37,456 nucleotides of DNA from Methylophilaceae bacterium (GTDB lineage Bacteria; Pseudomonadota; Gammaproteobacteria; Burkholderiales; Methylophilaceae): the NCBI GenBank assembly GCA_026419515.1, contig JANZZG010000017.1:1-37456 (forward strand). The letters are read 5' to 3'. A program made the translations under genes and the position numbers. Below the pieces are notes generated by a model that worked only from the letters and a program-made list of their open reading frames with translations, was not told the origin of the DNA and did no database searches. Below, in pieces: positions 1 through 7,790 of the stretch (the first letter of the stretch is position 1; every line of letters starts with the position of its first letter).

Positions 1-216
1 ACGGCTGGCCATCTTCCATGGCCCGCGTTGTCTGGCGCGCTGCGATGCGGATGGGCAGTTGCTGGACGCAGGGGTTAAGGTCGCCGCGTAGGTCCGCCGC
101 AGCGCCCGCCGTGGAAGGGGAAGCCGCTCCGGGCTACGCCCTCCGCACCTCCCGCTCCCATGGCAAGCGGACAGTTTATGTGCTACAGCTCCGGACAAAT
201 CTATTTGTTGCTAACA
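1..216 (+). mobile_element. Right end of an insertion sequence inserted into bfr
   Basis: Two related motifs lie in the same orientation at 168-186 (CGGACAGTTTATGTGCTAC) and 192-216 (CGGACAAATCTATTTG followed by TTGCTAACA). They match as CGGACA-N(5-7)-TATNTG-N-TGCTA. Repeated terminal motifs of this kind mark the ends of IS21-type and some related elements, where they bind transposase. Bacterioferritin coding sequence on the minus strand starts directly beyond 216, so the element tip is placed there. The rest of the element, its other end and any target duplication lie outside the window. Family assignment is tentative. Confidence 0.6.
2..91 (+). CDS. C-terminal tail of a probable IS transposase (partial)
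   Basis: The frame is open from the left edge and ends at a TAG at 89-91, giving 29 residues that include AIFHGPRCLARCDADG. This hydrophobic, strand-like tail looks like the C-terminus of a DDE/integrase-core transposase, and it lies just inside the repeated terminal motifs of an insertion sequence. That position fits the last gene of an IS. The family (IS21-like or another group with repeated ends) cannot be fixed from 29 residues. The identification rests partly on context. Confidence 0.45.
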   Translation, partial: RLAIFHGPRCLARCDADGQLLDAGVKVAA

Positions 217-283
217 CCGCCGCCAGCTCGCCGGCCAGCAATCCGTTGAGTATTTCGATAATCTTTTCGTCGCCTTTCATCAT
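217..283 (-). pseudogene. bfr: Bacterioferritin, 5' fragment interrupted by IS
   Basis: Read on the minus strand from the ATG at 280 (or the adjacent ATG at 283), the peptide begins MKGDEKIIEILNGLLAGELAAV. This is the conserved start of bacterioferritin, including the first-helix glutamate that becomes a di-iron ligand. Homology stops at 217. The frame then runs into the IS end and stops at 176-178 after about a dozen unrelated residues. A GGAGAG Shine-Dalgarno lies just upstream of the start. The protein would normally be about 155-160 residues and store iron as a 24-mer, so this copy cannot work. The remaining part may sit on the far side of the IS, outside the window. Confidence 0.75.
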
Positions 284-494
284 GCTCTCCCTGGCAGGCT
301 ACCGCAACATTGCCGGTTAATCATACCGCCAAAATCAGCAATCCACGATGACTGAATCATGAAAATCCTGAGCCCCGATTCATGACCGGCCTGATTAGTT
401 GACTGGAACACTTGGATATAGTGCGAGTCATACGAGCAAGCGAGGTAACTCGCCGATTCGTCAAACCCAAAGTCAATTTAGAAAGGAGAGCATC
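284..494. other. Divergent intergenic region between bfr and pqqA
   Basis: This 211-base region should hold the promoters of the divergent bfr and pqqA genes. A TATAGT (417-422) lies downstream of TTGACT (399-404), but the 12-base spacing is too short for a standard sigma-70 promoter, so no promoter is called. A small hairpin (GCGAG, loop GTAA, CTCGC; 440-453) lies in the presumed pqqA leader. No ORF with coding character was seen. Confidence 0.4.
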
Positions 495-566
495 ATGTGG
501 ACCAAACCTGAAGCAACCGAAATGCGTTTCGGTTTCGAAGTCACCATGTACGTCTGCAACCGCTGA
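495..566 (+). CDS. pqqA: PqqA, precursor peptide of pyrroloquinoline quinone (orphan copy)
   Basis: A 23-residue peptide that is too short for usual ORF calling. It starts MWTKPEATEMRF and ends FEVTMYVCNR. The E-V-T-M-Y core places Glu15 and Tyr19 exactly four apart, the pair that PqqE cross-links and from which the cofactor PQQ is built. Length and ends match the short type of PqqA (for example Klebsiella, which also ends in NR). An AAAGGAG Shine-Dalgarno (482-488) lies seven bases before the ATG. No pqqB-E follows: an intrinsic terminator and then a DAHP synthase gene come next. This is a solitary precursor gene, as reported in some methylotrophs, and it presumably depends on pqqBCDE elsewhere in the genome. 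The Cys near the C-terminus is not essential for the family. Confidence 0.9.
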   Translation: MWTKPEATEMRFGFEVTMYVCNR

Positions 567-590
567 ACCGGCTGCAGGATTCCGAACCAC

Positions 591-622
591 AAACGGCAGC
601 CGAGGCTGCCGTTTTGTTTTTT
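591..622 (+). terminator. Intrinsic terminator of pqqA
   Basis: A near-perfect hairpin (AAACGGCAGCC / GGCTGCCGTTT, 11 base pairs, two-base GA apex or a CGAG tetraloop with one pair fewer) starts 24 bases after the pqqA stop. It is followed by a T-rich tract with one G and then T6. It would end the pqqA transcript as a short RNA of well under 250 bases. It lies only about 10 bases before the annotated start of aroG, which therefore needs readthrough or its own promoter. Confidence 0.9.
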
Positions 623-632
623 CGCGATTCCG

Positions 633-1709
633 ATGTGCCCACACGACAACAGTGTGATCGATGACTTGCACATTCGCGAAATCCGGGAGCTGATTCCGCC
701 CAACGTTCTATTGGCGCGATGGCCCGCTGGTCCGGATGTGCGCAGCGTGGTTTTGCAGGCCAGGCAGACCGTGCGCCGTATCCTGCGTATGGAAGACGAC
801 CGTCTGCTCGTCATCGTCGGCCCGTGTTCCATTCATGATGTAAAGGCCGGTCTGGAATACGCCCGACGGCTCGATGAGCAACGCCGGCATCTGGCCGATG
901 ACTTGTTCATCGTGATGCGCGTCTATTTCGAGAAACCCCGGACCACCGTAGGCTGGAAGGGGCTGATCAACGATCCTCATCTCGATGGCAGCTTTAGCAT
1001 CAACGAAGGACTGGAAATCGCCCGGCGCTTCCTGCTGGATGTGAACGCAATGGGGCTGCCTGCCGGCTCCGAGTTCCTCGACACCATCACGCCGCAATAT
1101 ATCGCCGATCTGGTCAGTTGGGGCGCCATCGGCGCACGCACCACTGAATCGCAAGTCCACCGTGAACTGGCTTCCGGTCTGTCATGCCCGGTCGGATTCA
1201 AAAACGGTACGGATGGCAACGTGCGCATCGCCGTGGATGCCATTGTCGCAGCCTCACAGCCGCACCATTTTCTCGGCGTGACCAAAAGTGGGAACGCCGC
1301 CATCGTGGCCACCCGTGGCAACCAGGATGGGCACCTCATATTGCGCGGAGGGACGGGTCCCAATTATGATGCCAGCAGTATCGATGCGGCATGCAAAGCA
1401 CTCCAGGCAGCAGGCCTCATGCCCCGCGTCGTGGTAGACTGCTCCCACGCCAACAGCCGAAAAAAACCGGAATTGCAACTTACGGTTGCCTCCGATCTGG
1501 CGACGCAAATTCGGCAGGGGGAACAGCGTATCGTAGGCGTGATGGTGGAATCCCACCTTAGGGAAGGCCGTCAAGACGTTGTCCCGGGCAAGCCTCTGGA
1601 ATATGGTCTTTCCATTACTGACGCCTGCTTGGGGTGGGAAAATACAGTGACCTTGCTGAACCAACTGGCCAGTGCCGTGCGTTTGAGACGTCGACTCGCC
1701 AACGCATAA
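633..1709 (+). CDS. aroG: 3-deoxy-7-phosphoheptulonate (DAHP) synthase, class I
   Basis: Condenses phosphoenolpyruvate and erythrose 4-phosphate to DAHP, the first step of the shikimate pathway, in the cytoplasm. The 358-residue product aligns end to end with E. coli AroG (350 aa). It contains RLLVIVGPCSIHD, MRVYFEKPRTTVGWKGLINDP, GAIGARTTESQVHRELASGL, PVGFKNGTDG and GVMVESHL, which carry the PEP-, metal- and sugar-phosphate-binding residues of the type I enzyme. The N-terminal extension that carries the inhibitor site in AroF/AroG/AroH enzymes is present (DDLHIREIRELIPP). Which amino acid inhibits it cannot be told by eye. The start at 633 sits directly behind the pqqA terminator, with no clear Shine-Dalgarno. 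Confidence 0.93.
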   Translation: MCPHDNSVIDDLHIREIRELIPPNVLLARWPAGPDVRSVVLQARQTVRRILRMEDDRLLVIVGPCSIHDVKAGLEYARRLDEQRRHLADDLFIVMRVYFEKPRTTVGWKGLINDPHLDGSFSINEGLEIARRFLLDVNAMGLPAGSEFLDTITPQYIADLVSWGAIGARTTESQVHRELASGLSCPVGFKNGTDGNVRIAVDAIVAASQPHHFLGVTKSGNAAIVATRGNQDGHLILRGGTGPNYDASSIDAACKALQAAGLMPRVVVDCSHANSRKKPELQLTVASDLATQIRQGEQRIVGVMVESHLREGRQDVVPGKPLEYGLSITDACLGWENTVTLLNQLASAVRLRRRLANA

Positions 1710-1757
1710 AGATCAGTCGGCCTATGTGTAATGCAATATCGATTAAGGAGATCTATC

Positions 1758-2234
1758 ATGGCAACCCAGATTGACATTGGCATCAGCGCCAAGGACCGCA
1801 AAAAAATCGCAGAAGGCTTGTGTCGCTTTTTGGCAGATACCTATACGCTGTATCTAAAAACCCACAACTTCCACTGGAACGTCACGGGCCCCATGTTTCA
1901 GACATTGCACCTGATGTTCATGGAACAGTACAACGAACAATGGATGGCGGTGGATCAGATCGCAGAACGCATCCGTGCTTTAGGCTACCCCGCACCAGGC
2001 AGTTATGCTGCTTTCTCCAAACTCACTTCCATCCCAGAGAGCGAAGGCACTCCCAATGCACGAGAAATGATTCGGCAACTGGTCGAAGGCCAAGAAGCGG
2101 TGGTACGCTGTGCGCGCACCATATTTCCGATTGCAGAGAAAGCTAATGACCAACCCACCCTTGATCTGTTGACCCAACGCATGCAAATCCATGAGAAGAA
2201 TGCCTGGATGCTGCGCAGCCTACTGGAGGACTGA
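1758..2234 (+). CDS. dps: Dps family DNA-binding ferritin-like protein
   Basis: A 158-residue protein of the Dps/miniferritin family. These proteins form a 12-subunit shell that oxidises Fe(II), preferably with H2O2, and protect DNA under stress. The intersubunit ferroxidase ligands are all present with standard spacing: His39 (in THNFHWNV), His51, Asp66 and Glu70 (DQIAER). The start is ATG 1758, because AAGGAG (1745-1750) lies seven bases before it; an upstream in-frame start at 1731 has no such site. The N-terminal tail is short and poor in lysine, so direct DNA binding is uncertain. It follows aroG by 48 bases and could share its transcript. The other iron-storage gene in the window, bfr, is broken. 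Confidence 0.93.
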   Translation: MATQIDIGISAKDRKKIAEGLCRFLADTYTLYLKTHNFHWNVTGPMFQTLHLMFMEQYNEQWMAVDQIAERIRALGYPAPGSYAAFSKLTSIPESEGTPNAREMIRQLVEGQEAVVRCARTIFPIAEKANDQPTLDLLTQRMQIHEKNAWMLRSLLED

Positions 2235-2344
2235 CGAGCGCCCAATCTCATTCAGGAATCCAATCCGCTGAATCACCTGCTGCACGACCGGAATTTCGCC
2301 TTCCAAGGGTGACGTAAGATGACGCTACTTTGGAAGACAGGGGA

Positions 2345-2715
2345 ATGAAGATACCGAAACAGGCATACACGCTGGAGTTCGAGGAACAAGCGGTCAAGCG
2401 GATCAAGGATGGACAGTCCTTGGCGGGGGGTAGCGAAGGTTCTGGGGCTGGTCGAACAGACCTTACGCAACTGGGTGAATGCGGCAGCCGCAGGCAGGCT
2501 CGCCAGAGCCAGCAAGGTGGTGACATCGGACCGGCAACGGCCGACGGACAGCCAGTTGGTGGCGCTGATTCGCGCCAGCCATGCCGGACTGAAGGCCGTG
2601 CGCTTCGAGTGCCTCGAGGTCTTCTACAACCGGAAACGGCTGCATTAGATCCTTGGCTACCGCTCACCCGTGCAATTCCTGGAGCATTGGATCAGCCAGC
2701 AGACTCAGGAAAGGG
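2345..2715 (+). pseudogene. Degenerate IS3-family transposase (orfA/orfB remnant)
   Basis: The peptide from 2345 begins MKIPKQAYTLEFEEQAVKRI, an IS3-type OrfA helix-turn-helix start. The frame breaks in a G6 run at about 2427 and continues one frame over as VAKVLGLVEQTLRNWVNAAA. After about 2540 the text jumps to SDRQRPTDSQLVALIRASHAG and then to FECLEVFYNRKRLH, the C-terminal signature of OrfB. The next codon is TAG (2646-2648) where a serine is usual, followed by ILGYRSPVQFLEHW in the same frame. About 1 kb of an intact element, including the DDE catalytic core, has been deleted. No clear terminal inverted repeats were found, so the outer limits are approximate. Confidence 0.8.
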
Positions 2716-2822
2716 AGCATGCCCCCCTTTGGAAGACGAAGAAGGAAGCTCATTGTCCAAGGCCACTTGAGGCTATCTTTTTGCCGCTGCTGACGATTCA
2801 CCATCCCATCCAGGCCTGCATT

Positions 2823-4082
2823 TCAACCACGGCGCATGGCTTCAAAAAATTCCGCATTGTTTTTCGTGGCCTTGATTTTATCGAGCAAAAACTCCATGGC
2901 CTCAAGGTCATCCATCGGGTAGAGTAGCTTGCGCAACACCCATATTTTTTGTAGCACGGGTTGCTCTATGAGCAATTCCTCACGACGCGTACCAGAACGA
3001 TTGACGTTGATGGCAGGGTAAATACGCTTCTCGGCCATGCGACGGTCGAGATGAATCTCCATGTTACCGGTGCCTTTGAACTCTTCGTAGATGACGTCAT
3101 CCATCCGGCTGCCGGTATCCACCAAGGCAGTGGCGATGATAGTAAGAGAACCACCTTCCTCGATATTGCGGGCAGCCCCGAAAAAGCGCTTGGGGCGTTG
3201 CAGCGCATTGGCGTCGACGCCACCGGTCAATACTTTCCCGGAAGCCGGCACGACGGTGTTGTAGGCCCGCGCCAAGCGGGTGATGGAGTCAAGCAGAATC
3301 ACCACATCTTTTTTGTGTTCGACCAACCGCTTGGCTTTTTCCAGCACCATCTCGGCCACCTGAACGTGACGGGTGGCTGGCTCGTCGAAAGTAGAGGCCA
3401 CGACCTCGCCGCGCACGGTGCGCGTCATCTCCGTTACCTCCTCGGGCCGTTCGTCGATCAGTAGCACGATGAGGACAATGTCCGGGTAATTGGCGGTGAT
3501 CGCGTGTGCTATGTGCTGCAACATCACCGTTTTGCCTGATTTCGGGCTAGCCACCAGTAAGCCGCGTTGTCCTTTGCCAATCGGGGCAATGATGTCGATC
3601 ACACGCCCCGTGATATTTTCTTCGCTCTTGATGTCTCGCTCCAACTTCAGCGGTTCGGTTGGAAACAGCGGCGTCAGGTTTTCGAACAGAATCTTGTGTT
3701 TGGTACTCTCTGGGGGTTCCCCATTGACAGTATCGACCTTGACCAAAGCAAAGTAGCGCTCACCATCTTTTGGAATACGGATCTCGCCGGTAATCGTATC
3801 GCCTGTATGCAGGTTGAATCGGCGAATTTGGGAAGGGGAAACGTAGATGTCATCCGGTCCCGCCAAGTAGGAACTGTCTGGCGAACGGAGAAAACCAAAA
3901 CCATCCGGGAGCACCTCCAGCGTCCCATCGCCATAAATACTCTCGCCCTTTTTGCCTTTGTTTTTCAACAAAGCAAAGATGAGGTCCTGCTTACGCATCC
4001 GGTTGGCACCTTCGATCTCGTTGGCGATGGCCATTTCGACGAGTTCGGTGACGGAAGTTTGTTTAAGCTCGGATAAATGCAT
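2823..4082 (-). CDS. rho: Transcription termination factor Rho
   Basis: Hexameric RNA helicase that ends transcription at C-rich, untranslated RNA. The 419-residue length equals E. coli Rho and the alignment is end to end. The N-terminal helical domain (1-47) is followed by the RNA-binding cold-shock fold (about 50-120, [30 protein letters not shown]). Next comes the RecA-like motor with Walker A ASPKSGKT (about 178-185), Walker [15 protein letters not shown], the Q-loop/secondary site [25 protein letters not shown] and an R-loop region. It lies downstream of trxA on the same strand across a 124-base gap, the same order as in E. coli. Its 3' end faces the IS3 scar. Confidence 0.97.
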   Translation of the reverse strand: MHLSELKQTSVTELVEMAIANEIEGANRMRKQDLIFALLKNKGKKGESIYGDGTLEVLPDGFGFLRSPDSSYLAGPDDIYVSPSQIRRFNLHTGDTITGEIRIPKDGERYFALVKVDTVNGEPPESTKHKILFENLTPLFPTEPLKLERDIKSEENITGRVIDIIAPIGKGQRGLLVASPKSGKTVMLQHIAHAITANYPDIVLIVLLIDERPEEVTEMTRTVRGEVVASTFDEPATRHVQVAEMVLEKAKRLVEHKKDVVILLDSITRLARAYNTVVPASGKVLTGGVDANALQRPKRFFGAARNIEEGGSLTIIATALVDTGSRMDDVIYEEFKGTGNMEIHLDRRMAEKRIYPAINVNRSGTRREELLIEQPVLQKIWVLRKLLYPMDDLEAMEFLLDKIKATKNNAEFFEAMRRG

Positions 4083-4206
4083 GAAAATGCGCCTTGTAGG
4101 GAAGGAAAATCAGTGAACCAGGGAAAGAGGTAGGATGCTACTCAGGCCTTACGCCCGGCCCGCGATCCAGGAATCGACCGCGAGACCAGGCGCAAGCGTA
4201 CGTGTT

Positions 4207-4533
4207 TCAAATGTTGCTGTCAATAAATGCCGTGAGCTGAGACTTGGACAATGCACCAACCTTGGTGGCTTCTACATTCCCATTCTTGAACAGCATCAGT
4301 GTAGGAATACCCCGAATCCCATACTTGGGGGGAGTAGCCTGATTTTCATCGATGTTGAGCTTGGCAACTTTGAGACGGCCAGCATACTCCTTGGCCACCT
4401 CATCCAGAATGGGAGCGATCATTTTGCAGGGACCGCACCACTCAGCCCAATAGTCCACCAGGACCGGAATCTGGGATTCCAGTACTTCTTGCTGGAAAGA
4501 CGCATCGCTTAAATGAATAATGTGTTCACTCAT
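4207..4533 (-). CDS. trxA: Thioredoxin
   Basis: Cytoplasmic disulfide reductase that feeds electrons from thioredoxin reductase to ribonucleotide reductase, peroxiredoxins and other targets. The protein has 108 residues, the usual length. The active site WCGPC has Cys33 and Cys36, the buried Asp27 is present ([13 protein letters not shown]), and the cis-proline lies in [11 protein letters not shown]. It has no signal peptide. Adjacent rho on the same strand is a conserved neighbour. A 17-base imperfect inverted repeat (GTTAG ... CTAAC) lies about 60 bases upstream, in the probable promoter region. Confidence 0.96.
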   Translation of the reverse strand: MSEHIIHLSDASFQQEVLESQIPVLVDYWAEWCGPCKMIAPILDEVAKEYAGRLKVAKLNIDENQATPPKYGIRGIPTLMLFKNGNVEATKVGALSKSQLTAFIDSNI

Positions 4534-4631
4534 GGGGGAAACCTCGTGGTTAAAAACTCGGATGGAAATCGTAAGGTTAGAATTATCCTAACGAAAAAAA
4601 TTGCTTTCGTGAAGTTTTACAGGGTATTCGA

Positions 4632-6272
4632 CTATACCAAGCTATACTGAAAACGTTCAAAACTACTCGTGCGCTCTATCAACCGCGTGGCTAGCACCCG
4701 CAAAGTTTTATTGTCTGGTAGCGCCACGACTTCCAACAATCGTGCTGGCTGATACATGCCGGTTCGGGTGACGAGCGTGGCTGGCTGCTTCAACGCCGCC
4801 AGTTCGGGCAACATCAAGGCGAGATCGGATTTACCCTCGTTGTCTGGGCGCACCCATGCGGTCGTCGCGGCTGGAGCGAGCATCTGCACGCCAATTTCCA
4901 GCTCACCGGTTTCGCCGCTGCTGGCCCTACGTACCACGCCCAACCTCCAGCCACTTTCCCCATCGGCGCGTAAACCGAGCAAATCTCCAACCTGCACCTT
5001 CGCCCGCACGGCAGGAAACTTGGACAATGCCATACCACCTGCGCTTTCATTCACGACCAGCCACCGTGTGGCAGCTTTTTCACCTACTTCCTTGGGCTTG
5101 GTGGGTGAAGCGACAAAATTCAGACTCGCCGCCTCCTGGTGCACTTCTTCTTTGGGACCGGGATAGCCCTGTTCTCCGTTCAGGTAATAATGCACGGCAT
5201 CCAATCCGATGCACAAATTGATGCTTTCGTTTTTGACCGAGCGCGCAAAAGCGCGCTTTGGAGCAAGCGCCCAATGTTTGAGCAAATGTGCCAGCAAGTC
5301 TTGATAATGCTTTTGATGAGCGCTGTCCGGCAGACCCAACTTGGCCGGCGGTGTCCCTTCTTGCAGTCCAACCAAATGTTCATTCACTTTGCGTGCCAGC
5401 TCGACGGTAATGAGCAAAATATCGGTACGCATATCGGTCGGCCCCTGATACTTTGCAAAAGAAATAGGGATATGATCCGATTTGAGCCGTACTAGAAAGA
5501 CGCCTGCGGGGTTTTCCGGCTTACCTAATGGCTTTAGTTCCGCAAGCTCCCCATAACGTGCCAGATAATCGCGCACAAGGAGGAGGTCGTTGGGCCGCAG
5601 GTGGTTCGGGTCCGCCAACGCCACCAGCAATGCCTGCATGTAGGTCAAAGTGACGCTGGTCTTGGCCAAGCCATCCATGACCATCGTGCCATAAACTCCC
5701 TGACGAGCCGCCAGCAAATAAAGTCGATGGATTTCCGACCACACCCCGTCCGGGGCCGGGGCGTAAGTGCAGTACCCCATTTGTAACAGTTGATCGAGCG
5801 CATGGATGGCACGCTGCACCAGCACCGCCATGGCCTTGTGCCCGCCGATGACGAACACCCGGTTCAATCGGTCGAGAATGGCGAGCTTGTACCCGTAGGC
5901 TAGTTCTGTGAGCAATTTTTTGGCGGTTGCCGCTGCAGCCAGGGCATCCTCCGGCAATGGTAACGCATGTCCCATGCATTGGGCCGACAACCCCTGTGTA
6001 ATGTTCAGTAATGCCGGCCGATAGATTTCCATCAGCTTGAACCGCAGGTCTGCCGCCACCGCCTGCCGGTTCAACAAAAAGAGCGGTTCCAATATCGTCT
6101 GCGCCGCAGTGATCGGATGCGCATAAGAGATGCCATCGACTAGCCCTTGAACGATCCGGGGCCGTGTTTCAGCAGGAATGGGCGGCTTGTCCTCTTGAGG
6201 GGGGACACTCAAATGTAATGCCATGGGAGTGTGATCCATTTCGGGCGAATGTTGCCATCTTAATGCATACAC
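4632..6272 (-). CDS. Large PilZ-like domain protein, function unknown
   Basis: A 546-residue soluble protein without signal peptide or membrane segment. The first 370 residues look all-helical and match no enzyme I can name. The C-terminal third is beta-rich. The stretch TRWLVVNESAGGMALSKFP (about 407-425) carries the N/D-x-S-x-x-G motif of PilZ cyclic-di-GMP receptors, but I see no RxxxR motif in the usual place before it. Binding is therefore uncertain. Similar large proteins occur in other betaproteobacteria, from memory only. The start is unclear: ATGs at 6272, 6239 and 6224 are in frame and none has a good Shine-Dalgarno. It stands alone between trxA and a divergent tlpA-like gene. Confidence 0.7.
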   Translation of the reverse strand: MYALRWQHSPEMDHTPMALHLSVPPQEDKPPIPAETRPRIVQGLVDGISYAHPITAAQTILEPLFLLNRQAVAADLRFKLMEIYRPALLNITQGLSAQCMGHALPLPEDALAAAATAKKLLTELAYGYKLAILDRLNRVFVIGGHKAMAVLVQRAIHALDQLLQMGYCTYAPAPDGVWSEIHRLYLLAARQGVYGTMVMDGLAKTSVTLTYMQALLVALADPNHLRPNDLLLVRDYLARYGELAELKPLGKPENPAGVFLVRLKSDHIPISFAKYQGPTDMRTDILLITVELARKVNEHLVGLQEGTPPAKLGLPDSAHQKHYQDLLAHLLKHWALAPKRAFARSVKNESINLCIGLDAVHYYLNGEQGYPGPKEEVHQEAASLNFVASPTKPKEVGEKAATRWLVVNESAGGMALSKFPAVRAKVQVGDLLGLRADGESGWRLGVVRRASSGETGELEIGVQMLAPAATTAWVRPDNEGKSDLALMLPELAALKQPATLVTRTGMYQPARLLEVVALPDNKTLRVLATRLIERTSSFERFQYSLV

Positions 6273-6352
6273 TCAATCCACGCCACCCGAGTCGAGAAAT
6301 GATATAGTGGCGTACTCACCCTCTACTTTTTTGTGGACCCTATCGATACCTC

Positions 6353-6835
6353 ATGTGCAGAACCATGCAGTTACTCAAAAATGCAGTCAAGCTCATGCTC
6401 ATGACCATCGTGTTGGGACTGGCATCCTTTCCTGCTGCGGCGGAGAATTTTCGGGTCAAAGATCTCGACGGGAAAACGCATACTCTTGCCGACTATCGTG
6501 GCAAATGGGTACTGGTCAATTTCTGGGCCACATGGTGTCCGCCTTGTCTGGAAGAAATCCCGGACCTCGTCGTACTCAACGAGAAACGCAAAGATTTGGT
6601 AATCATTGGCATCGCCTTGGATTTCAAGACCGAGAAGGAAATTCTTAAGTTTGCCGAAGACAACCTGATGTCCTATCCCATCGTGCTGGGAGATGACGCC
6701 ACGGTCAAACAATTCGGTACGGCAGAAGTCCTCCCGACTACCTTCCTATACAACCCGCGGGGCAAATTGGTCAAACTGCACCGTGGAATATTGACGAAAA
6801 AACAGATCGAAAACTTGCTTGATGGCAAAAAATAA
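6353..6835 (+). CDS. TlpA/ResA-type periplasmic thioredoxin-like protein
   Basis: A 160-residue exported thioredoxin-fold protein. The N-terminal segment of about 30 residues has a hydrophobic core (LMLMTIVLGLASFPAAAENF) and a plausible signal peptidase I site after AAA. The redox motif WCPPC (Cys62, Cys65) sits in LVNFWATWCPPCLEEIPDL, and the cis-proline is in VLPTTFLYNPRG. Members of this family reduce apocytochrome c or other periplasmic cysteines. The partner here cannot be told, since no cytochrome maturation gene is adjacent. The internal ATG at 6365 is an alternative start. No strong Shine-Dalgarno is seen before either. Confidence 0.88.
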   Translation: MCRTMQLLKNAVKLMLMTIVLGLASFPAAAENFRVKDLDGKTHTLADYRGKWVLVNFWATWCPPCLEEIPDLVVLNEKRKDLVIIGIALDFKTEKEILKFAEDNLMSYPIVLGDDATVKQFGTAEVLPTTFLYNPRGKLVKLHRGILTKKQIENLLDGKK

Positions 6836-6868
6836 ACCAGGCAGCTACGCGACTCGCTCCCTTGGGTC

Positions 6869-7162
6869 TCAGGTAGGCAAAGAGTCCAACACGGTACCCA
6901 TGCTGTCCTTGACCCCAAGCTGATTCTCCTCGGCGAAATGCTTAAGCTGCGCATACCCCTCCGGGTTGACCTCGCGCAGCTTCAAGTCCACCACCAGACA
7001 ACGTACCCCATTGATCACACGTGGCTTGAGGTAAGGGGAATAGCGTAACTTGCGGTCAGGACCAAAGGTCGCGTACTGACTGCACATCCTGTCCACCCAA
7101 TCAGAAGGTCGAAAAGGCTTCCCGGACTTGGTCAGACCCTCGATGATCACTTCCTCACTCAT
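6869..7162 (-). CDS. DUF3579 family protein
   Basis: A 97-residue soluble protein beginning MSEEVIIEGLTKSGKPFRPSDWVDRM. This, together with RYSPYLKPRVINGVRCLVVD and an ending about remaining within a small alpha/beta fold, is typical of the DUF3579 family, which is largely restricted to betaproteobacteria. No function is established for the family. It is followed on the plus side by the convergent tlpA-like gene (33 bases away). It lies 43 bases downstream of the BON lipoprotein gene on the same strand, so it could be the last gene of the lpoA-yraN-BON transcript. Confidence 0.85.
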   Translation of the reverse strand: MSEEVIIEGLTKSGKPFRPSDWVDRMCSQYATFGPDRKLRYSPYLKPRVINGVRCLVVDLKLREVNPEGYAQLKHFAEENQLGVKDSMGTVLDSLPT

Positions 7163-7205
7163 GATGCACCCAGAAGAACATTGAAGGTTTTCATTATACA
7201 GGAGC

Positions 7206-7790
7206 TCATTCGGCCGTGATGTACTCGAACACCTTGACCACCTTTTGCACCCCTTCCGTCCCGCGCGCGATCTCCACTGCGTCTTCGGCTTCCTTGCGGG
7301 TCACCATACCCATCAAATAAACGACCGAGTTCTCAGTCACCACTTTGACGACATTGGCCGGAAACTTGTTTTCCGCCAGCATGCGCGCTTTGACTTTGGA
7401 GGTGAGATAAGCATCATTGCTGCGTGAGGACAAAGAACTGGCCCCTGCGATGATCAGCTCATTGGTAACGCTACGCACGTTTTCGACGCTTTTGACGATT
7501 TCCTCGGCACGTTTCTTCGTAGCTTCGTCGATTGCTTCACCCGTGATCAGTACATTACGGTTAAAACTGGTCACGTTGGCATGAATTTTGTCGCCGAGCT
7601 GTTCCATGATCCGTTTTTCGGCTTTCAACTCGATCCCTTGATCTTCCACATAGGCCCCAGAAGTCCGGCGGTCGGCGACCATCAGCCCCCCCGCAGCCGC
7701 TCCACCCGCTACGACCGGAGCGCATCCGGACAAGCCGCTCGTCGACAAAATCGCCAACGTGAGCATCGTTAACATGGCACTCAAACGCAT
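7206..7790 (-). CDS. BON-domain outer-membrane lipoprotein (DolP/YraP-like)
   Basis: A 194-residue lipoprotein. The signal peptide ends in a lipobox LSGC with the acylated Cys at residue 23, followed by a small Gly/Ala-rich stretch. Two BON domains follow (about 50-110 and 120-190). Each has the central glycine in a strand pair: NVLITGEAIDEATKKRAEEIV and VVYLMGMVTRKEAEDAVEIAR. The E. coli homologue DolP supports outer-membrane integrity and the BAM machinery. It overlaps the end of yraN by about 10 bases, so translation is probably coupled. In E. coli a SIS-domain gene (diaA) lies between yraN and dolP; here it is missing. Confidence 0.9.
   Translation of the reverse strand: MRLSAMLTMLTLAILSTSGLSGCAPVVAGGAAAGGLMVADRRTSGAYVEDQGIELKAEKRIMEQLGDKIHANVTSFNRNVLITGEAIDEATKKRAEEIVKSVENVRSVTNELIIAGASSLSSRSNDAYLTSKVKARMLAENKFPANVVKVVTENSVVYLMGMVTRKEAEDAVEIARGTEGVQKVVKVFEYITAE

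Noticed and set aside
18-320. 100-codon frame across the IS end and bfr start
   Set aside because: It crosses the IS boundary and lies antisense to the bacterioferritin fragment; low-complexity product.
399-422. TTGACT / TATAGT as a pqqA promoter
   Set aside because: Only 12 bases between the boxes, outside the range for sigma-70.
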